NCBI RefSeq assembly: GCF_020886055.1
Contig: NZ_AP025184.1
Location: 558,001-622,000 of the forward strand
Length of the DNA stretch: 64,000 nucleotides
Source of the DNA: Flavobacterium ammoniigenes
GTDB taxonomy: Bacteria > Bacteroidota > Bacteroidia > Flavobacteriales > Flavobacteriaceae
Reading direction: 5' to 3'
Shown here: positions 28,947-37,107 of the stretch, one piece after another
Layout of the letters: each line of letters opens with the position of its first letter
Position numbering within the stretch: the stretch's first letter is position 1
Program-made: the position numbers and the translations under genes
The notes under the pieces: model-generated
The model's input: only the letters and a program-made list of their open reading frames with translations
Database searches by the model: none
Told to the model about the DNA's origin: nothing

Positions 28947-29681
28947 TTAAATTTGTATTCCTTCTAATACTGCTTTTTCAGCTTTTTCGACAATTTCTTC
29001 AAATGTATGTTCACTCACTTGTAATGGCGGATGAATGGTAAATTTGAGGCGGTTACCTAAACCCATTGGGAAAGCACCAAATCGAACCATCTTCCATGAA
29101 TTGTTGATGGTAATTGGGACCACATAAGCAGAAGGGGCGTACTTACATAATATTTTCAATCCGCTTTGCGCGAACGGTTTTGGTTTTCCGGTTTTGCTTC
29201 GGGTTCCTTCCGGAAAAATGACTGCAGAACGGGTGTTTTTTTCAATATATTCAGACAATCCTTTGATAACAGGAATAGCTTGTTTAGGGTCTTTTCGGTC
29301 AATTAAAACAGAGCCTCCGTGATTCAAATTGTAGGACACGCTTGGAATTCCTTTTCCCAATTCTTTCTTGCTCACAAACTTGCAATGAAAGTCTCTCAAG
29401 TACCAAATCATAGCCACTATATCATACAAACTCTGATGATTGGCTACAAAAATTACGGGTACTTTCTTTGGAATAAGTTCCGTATTTTCAAACTCATAAC
29501 TCGTTCCTAAAAGATTGGTACAACGCACTAAAAACAGGTTTAATACATCGACACTTTTTTTATGTGCTTGGTAACCAAAAACGTTGAAGCATACCCATTG
29601 AATTGGATGAAAAACAACCAAACAAAGTCCAAAACACAAATAGTAAATAATGGAAAGAGGATACGAAATTAGTTTTTGCAT
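28947..29681 (-). CDS. plsC: 1-acylglycerol-3-phosphate O-acyltransferase (PlsC)
   Basis: A 244-residue membrane acyltransferase with an N-terminal hydrophobic segment. The catalytic NHQSLYD (HxxxxD) and the substrate-binding FPEGTRSKTGKPK are both present. It makes phosphatidic acid from lysophosphatidic acid. Upstream of, and probably cotranscribed with, the desaturase. A second, more divergent PlsC-like gene lies at 52093. Confidence 0.92.
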   Translation of the reverse strand: MQKLISYPLSIIYYLCFGLCLVVFHPIQWVCFNVFGYQAHKKSVDVLNLFLVRCTNLLGTSYEFENTELIPKKVPVIFVANHQSLYDIVAMIWYLRDFHCKFVSKKELGKGIPSVSYNLNHGGSVLIDRKDPKQAIPVIKGLSEYIEKNTRSAVIFPEGTRSKTGKPKPFAQSGLKILCKYAPSAYVVPITINNSWKMVRFGAFPMGLGNRLKFTIHPPLQVSEHTFEEIVEKAEKAVLEGIQI

Positions 29682-29698
29682 GCATGAAAAATGAATGA

Positions 29699-29706
29699 CA
29701 AAAGTA
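29699..29706 (-). promoter_or_regulatory. Candidate -7 box of plsC promoter
   Basis: TACTTTTG on the minus strand, 17 bases before the plsC start. It faces the rnpA box in the same short divergent region. No TTG at -33 was found. Confidence 0.5.
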
Positions 29707-29767
29707 CGAAATTAATTTTTAGGGCTATTTAAATCCTCCAGAATTACGCCTGTTTAGCGTTTAATTG

Positions 29768-29775
29768 TACCTTTG
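29768..29775 (+). promoter_or_regulatory. Candidate -7 box of rnpA promoter
   Basis: TACCTTTG matches TAnnTTTG and would give a leader of about 27 nt to the ATG at 29807. This supports that start over the earlier in-frame codon at 29789. Confidence 0.5.
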
Positions 29776-29806
29776 AGAACTAAATTAAGTGGTATTTTTT
29801 CCTAAA

Positions 29807-30202
29807 ATGAATTTCAATTATCCAAAAAACGAAAAACTAAAAAGCAAGATCACTATCGGATTATTATTTTCCGAAGGGAAATCCGTATCCAAATACCCCT
29901 TGCGATTAGTCTATCATTCGGGTAACTTGGGAGACAAACAGCTTTTAAAAGTTGGCGTATCGGTGTCTAAAAAATACTTCAAAAAAGCGGTTGATCGCAA
30001 TTATTTCAAGCGTGTTTTACGCGAGACCTACCGACTCAATCAACATTTGCTCAAAGACCAACTTCATCAGCCGTATGCGTTAATGTTTTTTTACCAAAGC
30101 AAAGACCGCTTGTCTTTTGAAGAAATAAATACCAAAACCATTCAATTAATTGAGAAATTTTTAGCTCAAATAAATGCTGTTTCAAAGGAAGAGCAAAAGT
30201 AA
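29807..30202 (+). CDS. rnpA: Ribonuclease P protein component
   Basis: The protein subunit of RNase P, which trims tRNA 5' ends. After the N-terminal KLKSKITIGLLFSEGKSV, the RNR segment appears as AVDRNYFKRVLRETYRLN. About 131 residues from the ATG at 29807 (MNFNYPKNEKLK), normal for the family. The usual partner rpmH is not adjacent. Followed 15 bases later by the OmpA-domain gene. Confidence 0.94.
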   Translation: MNFNYPKNEKLKSKITIGLLFSEGKSVSKYPLRLVYHSGNLGDKQLLKVGVSVSKKYFKKAVDRNYFKRVLRETYRLNQHLLKDQLHQPYALMFFYQSKDRLSFEEINTKTIQLIEKFLAQINAVSKEEQK

Positions 30203-30217
30203 AATAGTGAAAATGTA

Positions 30218-31036
30218 ATGGAAAAGCTACTCAAAATAGTGTTTTTACTACTGTTTCTTAACGGGATTGCTCAAGAAAAAATTACGCAAAACGTGTATTT
30301 TGATTTTGATGTAGACCTGCTTAAAGAACCACAAAAAGACCTGCTTTGTGATTTTTTTCAAAAAATAGACAGCAGTCAAATACATTCGGTTCGTGTATTT
30401 GGGTACTGTGATGATCGCGGCACTGCTTCTTACAATTTTAATTTGTCTGACCGAAGGGTAACTACTGTTGAAAAAATCTTACTCAACCTGGGATTGAATC
30501 CGAAGAAACTAATTGCATTAGAAGGCAAAGGAAGAATTCTGATTAACATAGACTCTGAACCTGATTTAAATCAAACCCGCTCCAAAAATCGTAGAGTAGA
30601 AGTTGTGATAGAACAAATTATACCTGAATTTTTCATGGGAATTCCCCGCTTATTTTCTGATTTTCATTTGCCGCATCAAAAAGGAGATCGAATCTATTTA
30701 GAAAATGTTCGGTTTGGAGTGGGAAGTAGTTATTTGGATTTGAAGTCAAGAGCTATTTTAGACAAAATTGTCGTTTTTTTGAAGACCAATCCGTATATAG
30801 AATTTGAGGTACAAGGACATGTTTGCTGTACTCCAAAAAAATTTTCGGATGCAATTGACAAGGATACCAAAGAAAGAAAATTATCGTATAACAGAGCCAA
30901 AGCCGTTTATCGCTATTTAGTAATGAGAAAGATTGATCCTTCGCGTATGACTTTTAAAGGGTTTGGCAATCAATTCCCTATTGGCAAAGAACCCGAACTA
31001 GACCGACGTGTAGAATTGGTAATCACCAAATGTTAA
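30218..31036 (+). CDS. Exported protein with two tandem OmpA-like domains
   Basis: A short signal (MEKLLKIVFLLLFLNGIAQ) precedes two OmpA-like peptidoglycan-binding domains, about 25-132 and 148-272. Each has the family's Asp/Arg pattern: FNLSDRRVTTVEKIL with SKNRRVEVVI in the first, and SYNRAKAVYRYLV with ELDRRVELVI in the second. There is no beta-barrel or lipobox, so it is probably a soluble periplasmic protein that binds peptidoglycan twice. Overlaps the convergent GNAT gene by four bases at the stops. No close characterised relative is known to me. Confidence 0.85.
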   Translation: MEKLLKIVFLLLFLNGIAQEKITQNVYFDFDVDLLKEPQKDLLCDFFQKIDSSQIHSVRVFGYCDDRGTASYNFNLSDRRVTTVEKILLNLGLNPKKLIALEGKGRILINIDSEPDLNQTRSKNRRVEVVIEQIIPEFFMGIPRLFSDFHLPHQKGDRIYLENVRFGVGSSYLDLKSRAILDKIVVFLKTNPYIEFEVQGHVCCTPKKFSDAIDKDTKERKLSYNRAKAVYRYLVMRKIDPSRMTFKGFGNQFPIGKEPELDRRVELVITKC

Positions 31037-31482
31037 TGGCTTTTCTCCATTTGAATGTGCGGAATATCGTCTTCTAAATACATTTCACTGGTTTGCACAA
31101 ATCCATGGCTTTCGTAGAATTTTTTCAAATAGAGTTGGGCACCAATGGTGATCTCTGTCTCTCCATAATTTTCAAAAACTCCAGCTATGGCTTGACGCAT
31201 TAATTCATGACCCCATTTTTTGTCTCTGTGTTTTGCATCGACAGTTACACGACCAATGGAAGCATGAATGAATGAAATTCCGGGTTTAAATAGTCGAGCA
31301 TGTGCTACAATTTTACCATCAAACGTTCCAAAAAGATGCAATGCTTTTTGGTCTTTGCCATCCAAATCAAGATACACACAGTTTTGCTCTACTACAAAGA
31401 TTTCACTTCGCAAGCGAAGGATATCATACAATTCGTGTACAGAAAGTGATTCAAAAGATTTAATCGTCCATTCTAATGCCAT
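31033..31482 (-). CDS. ElaA-like GNAT-family N-acetyltransferase
   Basis: A 149-residue GNAT resembling E. coli ElaA: LYDILRLRSEIFVVEQNCVY near the N-terminus, then the acetyl-CoA motif SIGRVTVDAKHRDKKWGHELM, in which the usual glycine-rich loop reads RDKKWG. Substrate unknown. Last gene of the operon with the transglycosylase and DUF4837 genes; gap to the latter is 5 bases. Confidence 0.85.
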   Translation of the reverse strand: MALEWTIKSFESLSVHELYDILRLRSEIFVVEQNCVYLDLDGKDQKALHLFGTFDGKIVAHARLFKPGISFIHASIGRVTVDAKHRDKKWGHELMRQAIAGVFENYGETEITIGAQLYLKKFYESHGFVQTSEMYLEDDIPHIQMEKSH

Positions 31483-31487
31483 GAAAT

Positions 31488-32483
31488 TTATTTTTTATTT
31501 GGGGTAAATGTATTGTTTTTAAGTACATGAACCGAATGCATAATTGCATCTAATTCATGCATGACGTCTCTTTTTTCTTTAGAAGGCGAATAACAAAATC
31601 CTTCTAAAACTACCAATCGTTTATTAATAGAATCCACTATAGTGTAATTGATAAACGGTCCCGACATATAATCGTTTTGCAGTTGCCAAGTACCTCTGGT
31701 TTCATACGCCAATAGGTTGTCAAGAGTAGATGTGAAGAAATAGGGAGTATACCCTTTTTCCCTTATCATATAAGAATTAGGCTCTGTTCCTTGAACAAAC
31801 TTTCCAATAGAATCTCTCATGCTAAGAATAGCAACCGCTGTATTGGATTTAATAATGGTATTCATCGGAACTTGATACACTAACAAGCTACTACTTCCGC
31901 TTATTATTTTTTTCTTTAACCAAACAAAATTTGGTTTAACCAACACCTGCTCAAAATCAGATGGAACTTGAATGCTAATTTGAAATCGGTTCTTAATCGA
32001 TGCCGTTGGAAGAAGTGATTTTTGTTGTATTCGTTGGTTTTCAGTAATTTCCCCTTTTTTAATTTGAAGAATTATTTGGGGAGAATGTTGTTCTAATAAC
32101 TGCACTATATCGGCTGTGGTTTTTCCAGAAATATGAAACACATTTTGTGGAGAAGCGTATTGGTTCTTCTTGATTTCGAACTTATTTATTGCCTCTTTTT
32201 TAATAACAAGAATTGATCGAGTATCTCTAGCAAAACCCTCTAATAATGAAACGGGATATTGATTGATAGTAAAAAGAGGTTCTTCTTGAGGGAGTCCTAG
32301 TACTGGTGCGGCAAATTTATTTCGTATGCTATCGCCAATTTCTCCGTTCCACAATTGGTCATCAATAATCACAGCAATTGTATTGATTTTTCCAGTTGTT
32401 TTAAGAGCTATTCCAGCTTCTTTCTTAAAACAAGAAACTAAAAAAACCGAAAGAAATAGACATAAGAAAAGGGCCTTATTCAT
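31488..32483 (-). CDS. DUF4837-family lipoprotein
   Basis: A 331-residue protein with a lipoprotein signal (FLSVFLVSC, cysteine 18). The body matches DUF4837, known mainly from Bacteroidetes, without a known function. No catalytic motif is seen. It lies 48 bases after the LysM transglycosylase gene on the same strand. A role in envelope maintenance is guessed from that neighbour only. Confidence 0.8.
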   Translation of the reverse strand: MNKALFLCLFLSVFLVSCFKKEAGIALKTTGKINTIAVIIDDQLWNGEIGDSIRNKFAAPVLGLPQEEPLFTINQYPVSLLEGFARDTRSILVIKKEAINKFEIKKNQYASPQNVFHISGKTTADIVQLLEQHSPQIILQIKKGEITENQRIQQKSLLPTASIKNRFQISIQVPSDFEQVLVKPNFVWLKKKIISGSSSLLVYQVPMNTIIKSNTAVAILSMRDSIGKFVQGTEPNSYMIREKGYTPYFFTSTLDNLLAYETRGTWQLQNDYMSGPFINYTIVDSINKRLVVLEGFCYSPSKEKRDVMHELDAIMHSVHVLKNNTFTPNKK

Positions 32484-32531
32484 GATTTTCAGCTTATGAA
32501 ATAAACCCCAAATTTAGATTGATTCATCGAA

Positions 32532-34514
32532 TTATCCGTTAATTTTTAATTTCATTCCCGGTTTTAATTCTTCACTTTTAATATTGTTCCATTTCTTTAA
32601 ATCAGCAATAGTTACTCCTGGGTATTTTTTTGAAATGCTATACAATGAATCTCCTTTTTTAACATAGTACTCAACCTCTTTACTGGTAGGGTTACTATAA
32701 TCATCTTTCTTTTTAAAACTAGCTACTGAAGCTTTATTGGTTACAATCGCAATTTCATTTTTGGCAACAATTATAGAGCTTCCTAAAGCAATTGCATTCG
32801 AAGTCAAATTATTCCATTGCTTCAAATCCTCTAAAGTTGCTCCAAATTTCTTAGCGATATTGCTTAAATTATCTCCTTTTTGCACCATGTATTGAATGTC
32901 TTTTCTTTCAGGAGTCACTATGGCAACTTCTTCCTTATTAGTTGGATTTTTCACTACTTGAAGAGCCATTCCTAACGGAAGGTTTTTAGTAGTCAACTTG
33001 TTCCAATCTTGTATATCAGCGACAGTAACATTGAATTTTTTGGCAATGTTACTTAAATTATCTCCTTTTTGAACGACGTAGAATGAAGCTGTTGAACTAG
33101 CCAAACTGTCTTTCTGAATTCCTTTTTTGTCGATTTCAACCTTGGCTATAGCCGAAGATTTTTCCTCAGCTTCAACTCCGTTAATTTTAAGGTTCTTGCC
33201 GTAAGCAACTTTGTTTCCTTTGATATTATTCCATTTTTTTAGATCGTCAACGGCAACATCATATTTCTGTGCAATGGTGCTTAAATTGTCTCCCCGTTTC
33301 ACTCGATAATAGCGCACTTTAGCTTGTGCCAATCGCTGAAATGTATTCACAGAATCTTGAGATACAATTGGTCGAACAATTTGAAATGGTCGTTCTCTTA
33401 AGTTGGCCTCTCTATCAACATAGGCATAAATCTTCGATTCGTTTGAAGTAAAAACTGCCATCTTATCTTGAGGCAATCTCAAAAAATGGGTTTGGTCTTT
33501 GTACGCTGGAACGATATTTAGTTTGTATGACGGATTCAAAATTTGCAATTGAGCCACTGGAATATCAATCAATTCAGAAATTTGTTTGAACGACATTTGT
33601 CTTTTGATCATTACTGTATCAGTAGCAAATTGCTTGATCGGCGCTCTTTCTGGTTTAATTCCGTGTTCTTTATGGTATTCATAAATGTACATGGTTGCTA
33701 GAAATGCGGGCAAATAGCCTTGGGTTTCTTTAGGTAAATTTTTACGGATGTTCCAATAATTTTGTTGCCCTCCAGAACGGCGAATCGCTTTTGCCACATT
33801 TCCTGGTCCAGAGTTATAAGATGCCAAAACCAAGTCCCAATCGCCAAAAATAGCGTACATGTTTTTCATGTATTGAGCAGCGGCTTCACTTGCTTTTAAA
33901 GGATCGCTTCTTTCGTCAACATACGAATCGATTTTCAATCCGTACTGTTTTCCAGTTTGATACATAAATTGCCAAAGTCCTGTTGCTCCTACTCTAGAAA
34001 CCGCTTTAGGGTTTAATGCCGACTCAACCACGGCTAAATATTTAATTTCAAGAGGAACATTTTGTTTGTCAAAAGCCTCTTCGAATAAAGGAAAATAATA
34101 TTCGGAAACCGCCATTAAACGTTCAAAAGAACGTTTTCTATTTTTTAAAAAGGACTTGATGATGTTTTCTAAACCTTGGTTGTATTCAATATGAAAAGGC
34201 GACTTCTCGTCCATTTCCTGAAGTCTGGCTTTTAATAATTCAGTAGGTAACTCGTAATCTACTTGAACATCCATATTGATATTTTGAATATCATCGGATA
34301 GGTTGTTGAAGATGTCTAAATTAGACAATTCCTTTAACCACAAACTGTCTACACAGGCAGCTAAATCGTCTTTAACAAATGTTTTTTTGATAGAATCTAA
34401 GTACGTAAGCTTTATTTCTGCTTTAGGAGTCCCTGTTTTTTCAACCGATTCTTGCGCAAATAGCGAGAACGATAAAAGGAGAAAAAAAGGAAGTATAAGG
34501 AGTTTTATTTTCAT
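32532..34514 (-). CDS. MltD-like lytic transglycosylase with four LysM domains
   Basis: A signal peptide (MKIKLLILPFFLLLSFSLFAQ) leads a GH23 soluble lytic transglycosylase domain (about 90-260) with the catalytic Glu in VVESALNPKAVSR and then GATGLWQFM. Four LysM repeats follow, each beginning near YxVKxGDxLxxI: YRVKRGDNLSTIAQKY, YVVQKGDNLSNIAKKF, YMVQKGDNLSNIAKKF and YYVKKGDSLYSISKKY. It cleaves peptidoglycan glycosidic bonds to 1,6-anhydro products. I start at the ATG at 34514, which opens the signal peptide; the extra ten upstream residues are unlikely. About 660 residues. Confidence 0.93.
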   Translation of the reverse strand: MKIKLLILPFFLLLSFSLFAQESVEKTGTPKAEIKLTYLDSIKKTFVKDDLAACVDSLWLKELSNLDIFNNLSDDIQNINMDVQVDYELPTELLKARLQEMDEKSPFHIEYNQGLENIIKSFLKNRKRSFERLMAVSEYYFPLFEEAFDKQNVPLEIKYLAVVESALNPKAVSRVGATGLWQFMYQTGKQYGLKIDSYVDERSDPLKASEAAAQYMKNMYAIFGDWDLVLASYNSGPGNVAKAIRRSGGQQNYWNIRKNLPKETQGYLPAFLATMYIYEYHKEHGIKPERAPIKQFATDTVMIKRQMSFKQISELIDIPVAQLQILNPSYKLNIVPAYKDQTHFLRLPQDKMAVFTSNESKIYAYVDREANLRERPFQIVRPIVSQDSVNTFQRLAQAKVRYYRVKRGDNLSTIAQKYDVAVDDLKKWNNIKGNKVAYGKNLKINGVEAEEKSSAIAKVEIDKKGIQKDSLASSTASFYVVQKGDNLSNIAKKFNVTVADIQDWNKLTTKNLPLGMALQVVKNPTNKEEVAIVTPERKDIQYMVQKGDNLSNIAKKFGATLEDLKQWNNLTSNAIALGSSIIVAKNEIAIVTNKASVASFKKKDDYSNPTSKEVEYYVKKGDSLYSISKKYPGVTIADLKKWNNIKSEELKPGMKLKING

Positions 34515-34680
34515 AGTTCTTGTAATCAAGGGGCTAAATTCCAAACGATTATAACAATCATTTTTACAAACTTACTAGGTTCAAACTGAAAAATTACTTA
34601 AATATTGTTAAAAAATCAGTTTTGATAGTATTTTTGGGGTTTTTTGATTGTTTTTTGTAAAAAAAGTCAGCACTTAAGAC

Positions 34681-34724
34681 TAAAAAAGAAAACCTTAGCT
34701 CAAATTTATTTCGCTAAGGTTTTC
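34681..34724 (-). terminator. Terminator after pgk
   Basis: On the minus strand GAAAACCTTAGC pairs perfectly with GCTAAGGTTTTC across a 13-base loop, then a T-rich tail. Located about 49 bases after the pgk stop. Confidence 0.85.
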
Positions 34725-34772
34725 AGTATAATTTGGTTCAAGTTCATTTAACTTGATTATGATTTAAATTGC

Positions 34773-35960
34773 TTATTCTAAAATAGCAGCAATTCCTGGT
34801 AATACTCTACCTTCTAACATTTCTAACATGGCACCTCCTCCAGTTGAAACATAACTTACTTTATCTTCAAAACCAAATTGTTTTACAGCCGCAACTGAAT
34901 CGCCTCCACCTACAAGTGAGAATGCTCCGTTTGCGGTTGATTCAGCTATGAATTCTCCTAAAGCGATAGTTCCTTTAGCAAAAGTTGGCATTTCAAAAAC
35001 CCCTAGAGGTCCGTTCCAAAGAATTGTTTTAGACTCTAAAATTACTTTTTTGAAGTTTTCTAATGACTTAGGCCCTGCGTCCATTCCTTCCCATCCGTCA
35101 GGAATTGCTCTTACGTCAACTACTTGCGTATTGGCGTCATTTGAGAATTTATCTCCGGCAACCACATCCACTGGAATGTGAATTTGAACTCCTTTTTCTT
35201 TAGCTAAACGCAAAATTTCTAGAGCTAATTCTTGTTTGTCGTCTTCACAAATAGAATCTCCAATTTTTCCACCTAACGCTTTTACAAAAGTAAAGGTCAT
35301 TCCACCACCAATAATCATGTGGTCTACTTTGTCTAAAATATTTTCGATCACCGTAATTTTGGAAGATACTTTAGATCCTCCAAGAACTGCAGTTACTGGT
35401 TTTACACTGTTCTTTAATACTTTGTTTAAGCTTTCAATTTCTTTAGCAAGCAAAGTTCCAAAACATTTGTCATTTGGGAAAAATTGCGCAATGATGGTCG
35501 TCGAAGCGTGTGCGCGGTGTGCGGTTCCAAAAGCATCGTTAACATAAATATCTCCTAATGAAGCTAATTCTTTAGCGAAAGCCAGATCTCCGGCTTCTTC
35601 TTCCGCATGAAAACGTAAGTTTTCTAACAATAAAACTTCTCCTGATTGTAATTTTTCTGAGGCAGCTTTGGCTTCAGCTCCAACACAATTTGCAGCAAAT
35701 TGAACCGGTACCCCTAAAATAGCCGAAGCTGTTTTTAAGATGTGTTTCAAAGAATATTTTTCCTCAACTCCTTTTGGACGACCTAAATGCGACATTAAAA
35801 TAACGCTTCCACCGTCAGCCAAAATTTTATCAATTGTTGGTTTTGCAGCTTCAATACGTGTTGCATCTGTTACATTGAAATTTTCATCCAAAGGCACGTT
35901 AAAATCAACGCGAATGATTGCTTTTTTATTTTTAAAATTAAAATCGTTTACCGTTTTCAT
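34773..35960 (-). CDS. pgk: Phosphoglycerate kinase
   Basis: Glycolytic enzyme transferring phosphate between 1,3-bisphosphoglycerate and ADP. The 395-residue chain shows the signature [15 protein letters not shown] at the start, [11 protein letters not shown], and C-terminal nucleotide-binding segments [16 protein letters not shown] and [14 protein letters not shown]. Normal length. Monocistronic: consensus promoter upstream and hairpin terminator downstream. Confidence 0.97.
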   Translation of the reverse strand: MKTVNDFNFKNKKAIIRVDFNVPLDENFNVTDATRIEAAKPTIDKILADGGSVILMSHLGRPKGVEEKYSLKHILKTASAILGVPVQFAANCVGAEAKAASEKLQSGEVLLLENLRFHAEEEAGDLAFAKELASLGDIYVNDAFGTAHRAHASTTIIAQFFPNDKCFGTLLAKEIESLNKVLKNSVKPVTAVLGGSKVSSKITVIENILDKVDHMIIGGGMTFTFVKALGGKIGDSICEDDKQELALEILRLAKEKGVQIHIPVDVVAGDKFSNDANTQVVDVRAIPDGWEGMDAGPKSLENFKKVILESKTILWNGPLGVFEMPTFAKGTIALGEFIAESTANGAFSLVGGGDSVAAVKQFGFEDKVSYVSTGGGAMLEMLEGRVLPGIAAILE

Positions 35961-35993
35961 TGTATCTGTTTTTTAGTTTTTCTGAAAGAGAAA

Positions 35994-36022
35994 CAAAGAT
36001 AGAACTTTTCGTGTTGTGACAA
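35994..36022 (-). promoter_or_regulatory. Promoter of pgk
   Basis: Minus strand: TTG at 36022-36020, an 18-bp spacer and TATCTTTG at 36001-35994. One of the clearest matches in the window to the Bacteroidetes consensus; leader of about 30 nt. Confidence 0.75.
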
Positions 36023-36132
36023 ATTCTGAAAAGCGATAAAAAATCAGATTTTCTTAACGAAATCGTTGTAAATTAAATAATATGCTATTTTTTATTCTCT
36101 TTTTTTTAAAAAATTGAACTTTAATTGTGATT

Positions 36133-37089
36133 TTAGTTTTGGGTGCAAACACAATTGCTACTACCTTGAGAAAAATCAAAACCTAAAGTTAGCATATGAG
36201 TACCTGAATTATAAGCGGCAAATGGGTTCAAGTCAACTTGATACGAATAACCAAAATAGAAATTGGCTTTTTTAAATCCGACCATGGGACTAATTGTAAA
36301 CGGTTTAAAAAGTTGATTGTTTGTGAAACGATAGCCAATCCCGCCCCAATAATAATTGCCAAAAGTAGCGTGTCGCCTAAATTTTATATTAAAATCAGTT
36401 GTTGAAGGGTGTAATTCGGAAAATAACTGATAATAAATAGAAGGTTCGATTTCGACATTGGAATTATTCTTTATTAGATAACCCAAATAGAGTTGGTAAT
36501 TGATACTCAAACTCGGTTTACTATTTAAATTATTGGTTCGAGTACTGGGTAATAAATTAGTTTTAATAACACTCCAATAGAAAGCCCGATTTCGATATAA
36601 AAGTCCAACATCAAAATTTGAATTAAAGGTAGTCCTATTGTCATTAATACTTGGGTCAATAGAAGGAATTTCGTAGGTGGTTTCGAATTGATTAATGTCA
36701 ATTATAAAACGATTGATGTGGTAAGAAAGTCCAAAAGACAAATACTGTTTGGTGCTATAATCTAAAATAATATGATGGGCAAAAGTGAGCTTGGCTCCCA
36801 TCTGAAAGGTATTGCCATTGCTGTCGTTGAAAAATGAAAACCCTATTCCTGAACGGTTATTTATTCTGAAATCAGTAAACAACGATTGGGTTTTTGGCGC
36901 GTCTTTGATTCCTACCCATTGTGTTAACCCGTTGACGCGTAGTCGCAAATTATCGCCAATTCCAGCAAATGTTGGCGACAAAACAAAAGGGTTGTCTGAC
37001 AAATATTGTGAGGTAACAGGCGGATATAATTCTTGGCTAAAGCCAAAAAAAGACACGAACAGCAAACAAAAAACTACTATAATTTTCAT
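36133..37089 (-). CDS. PorP/SprF-family T9SS membrane protein
   Basis: A 318-residue outer-membrane beta-barrel-type protein with a signal peptide (MKIIVVFCLLFVSFFGFSQ) and the family's opening, PPVTSQYLSDNPFVLSPTFAG. PorP/SprF-like proteins are usually encoded next to large type B T9SS cargos and are needed for their secretion or anchoring. Here it starts 18 bases after the 688-residue cargo gene, so the two are a cassette. A second such protein lies at 42899. Confidence 0.9.
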   Translation of the reverse strand: MKIIVVFCLLFVSFFGFSQELYPPVTSQYLSDNPFVLSPTFAGIGDNLRLRVNGLTQWVGIKDAPKTQSLFTDFRINNRSGIGFSFFNDSNGNTFQMGAKLTFAHHIILDYSTKQYLSFGLSYHINRFIIDINQFETTYEIPSIDPSINDNRTTFNSNFDVGLLYRNRAFYWSVIKTNLLPSTRTNNLNSKPSLSINYQLYLGYLIKNNSNVEIEPSIYYQLFSELHPSTTDFNIKFRRHATFGNYYWGGIGYRFTNNQLFKPFTISPMVGFKKANFYFGYSYQVDLNPFAAYNSGTHMLTLGFDFSQGSSNCVCTQN

Positions 37090-37107
37090 CTCTATTTAAT
37101 TTAAAAA

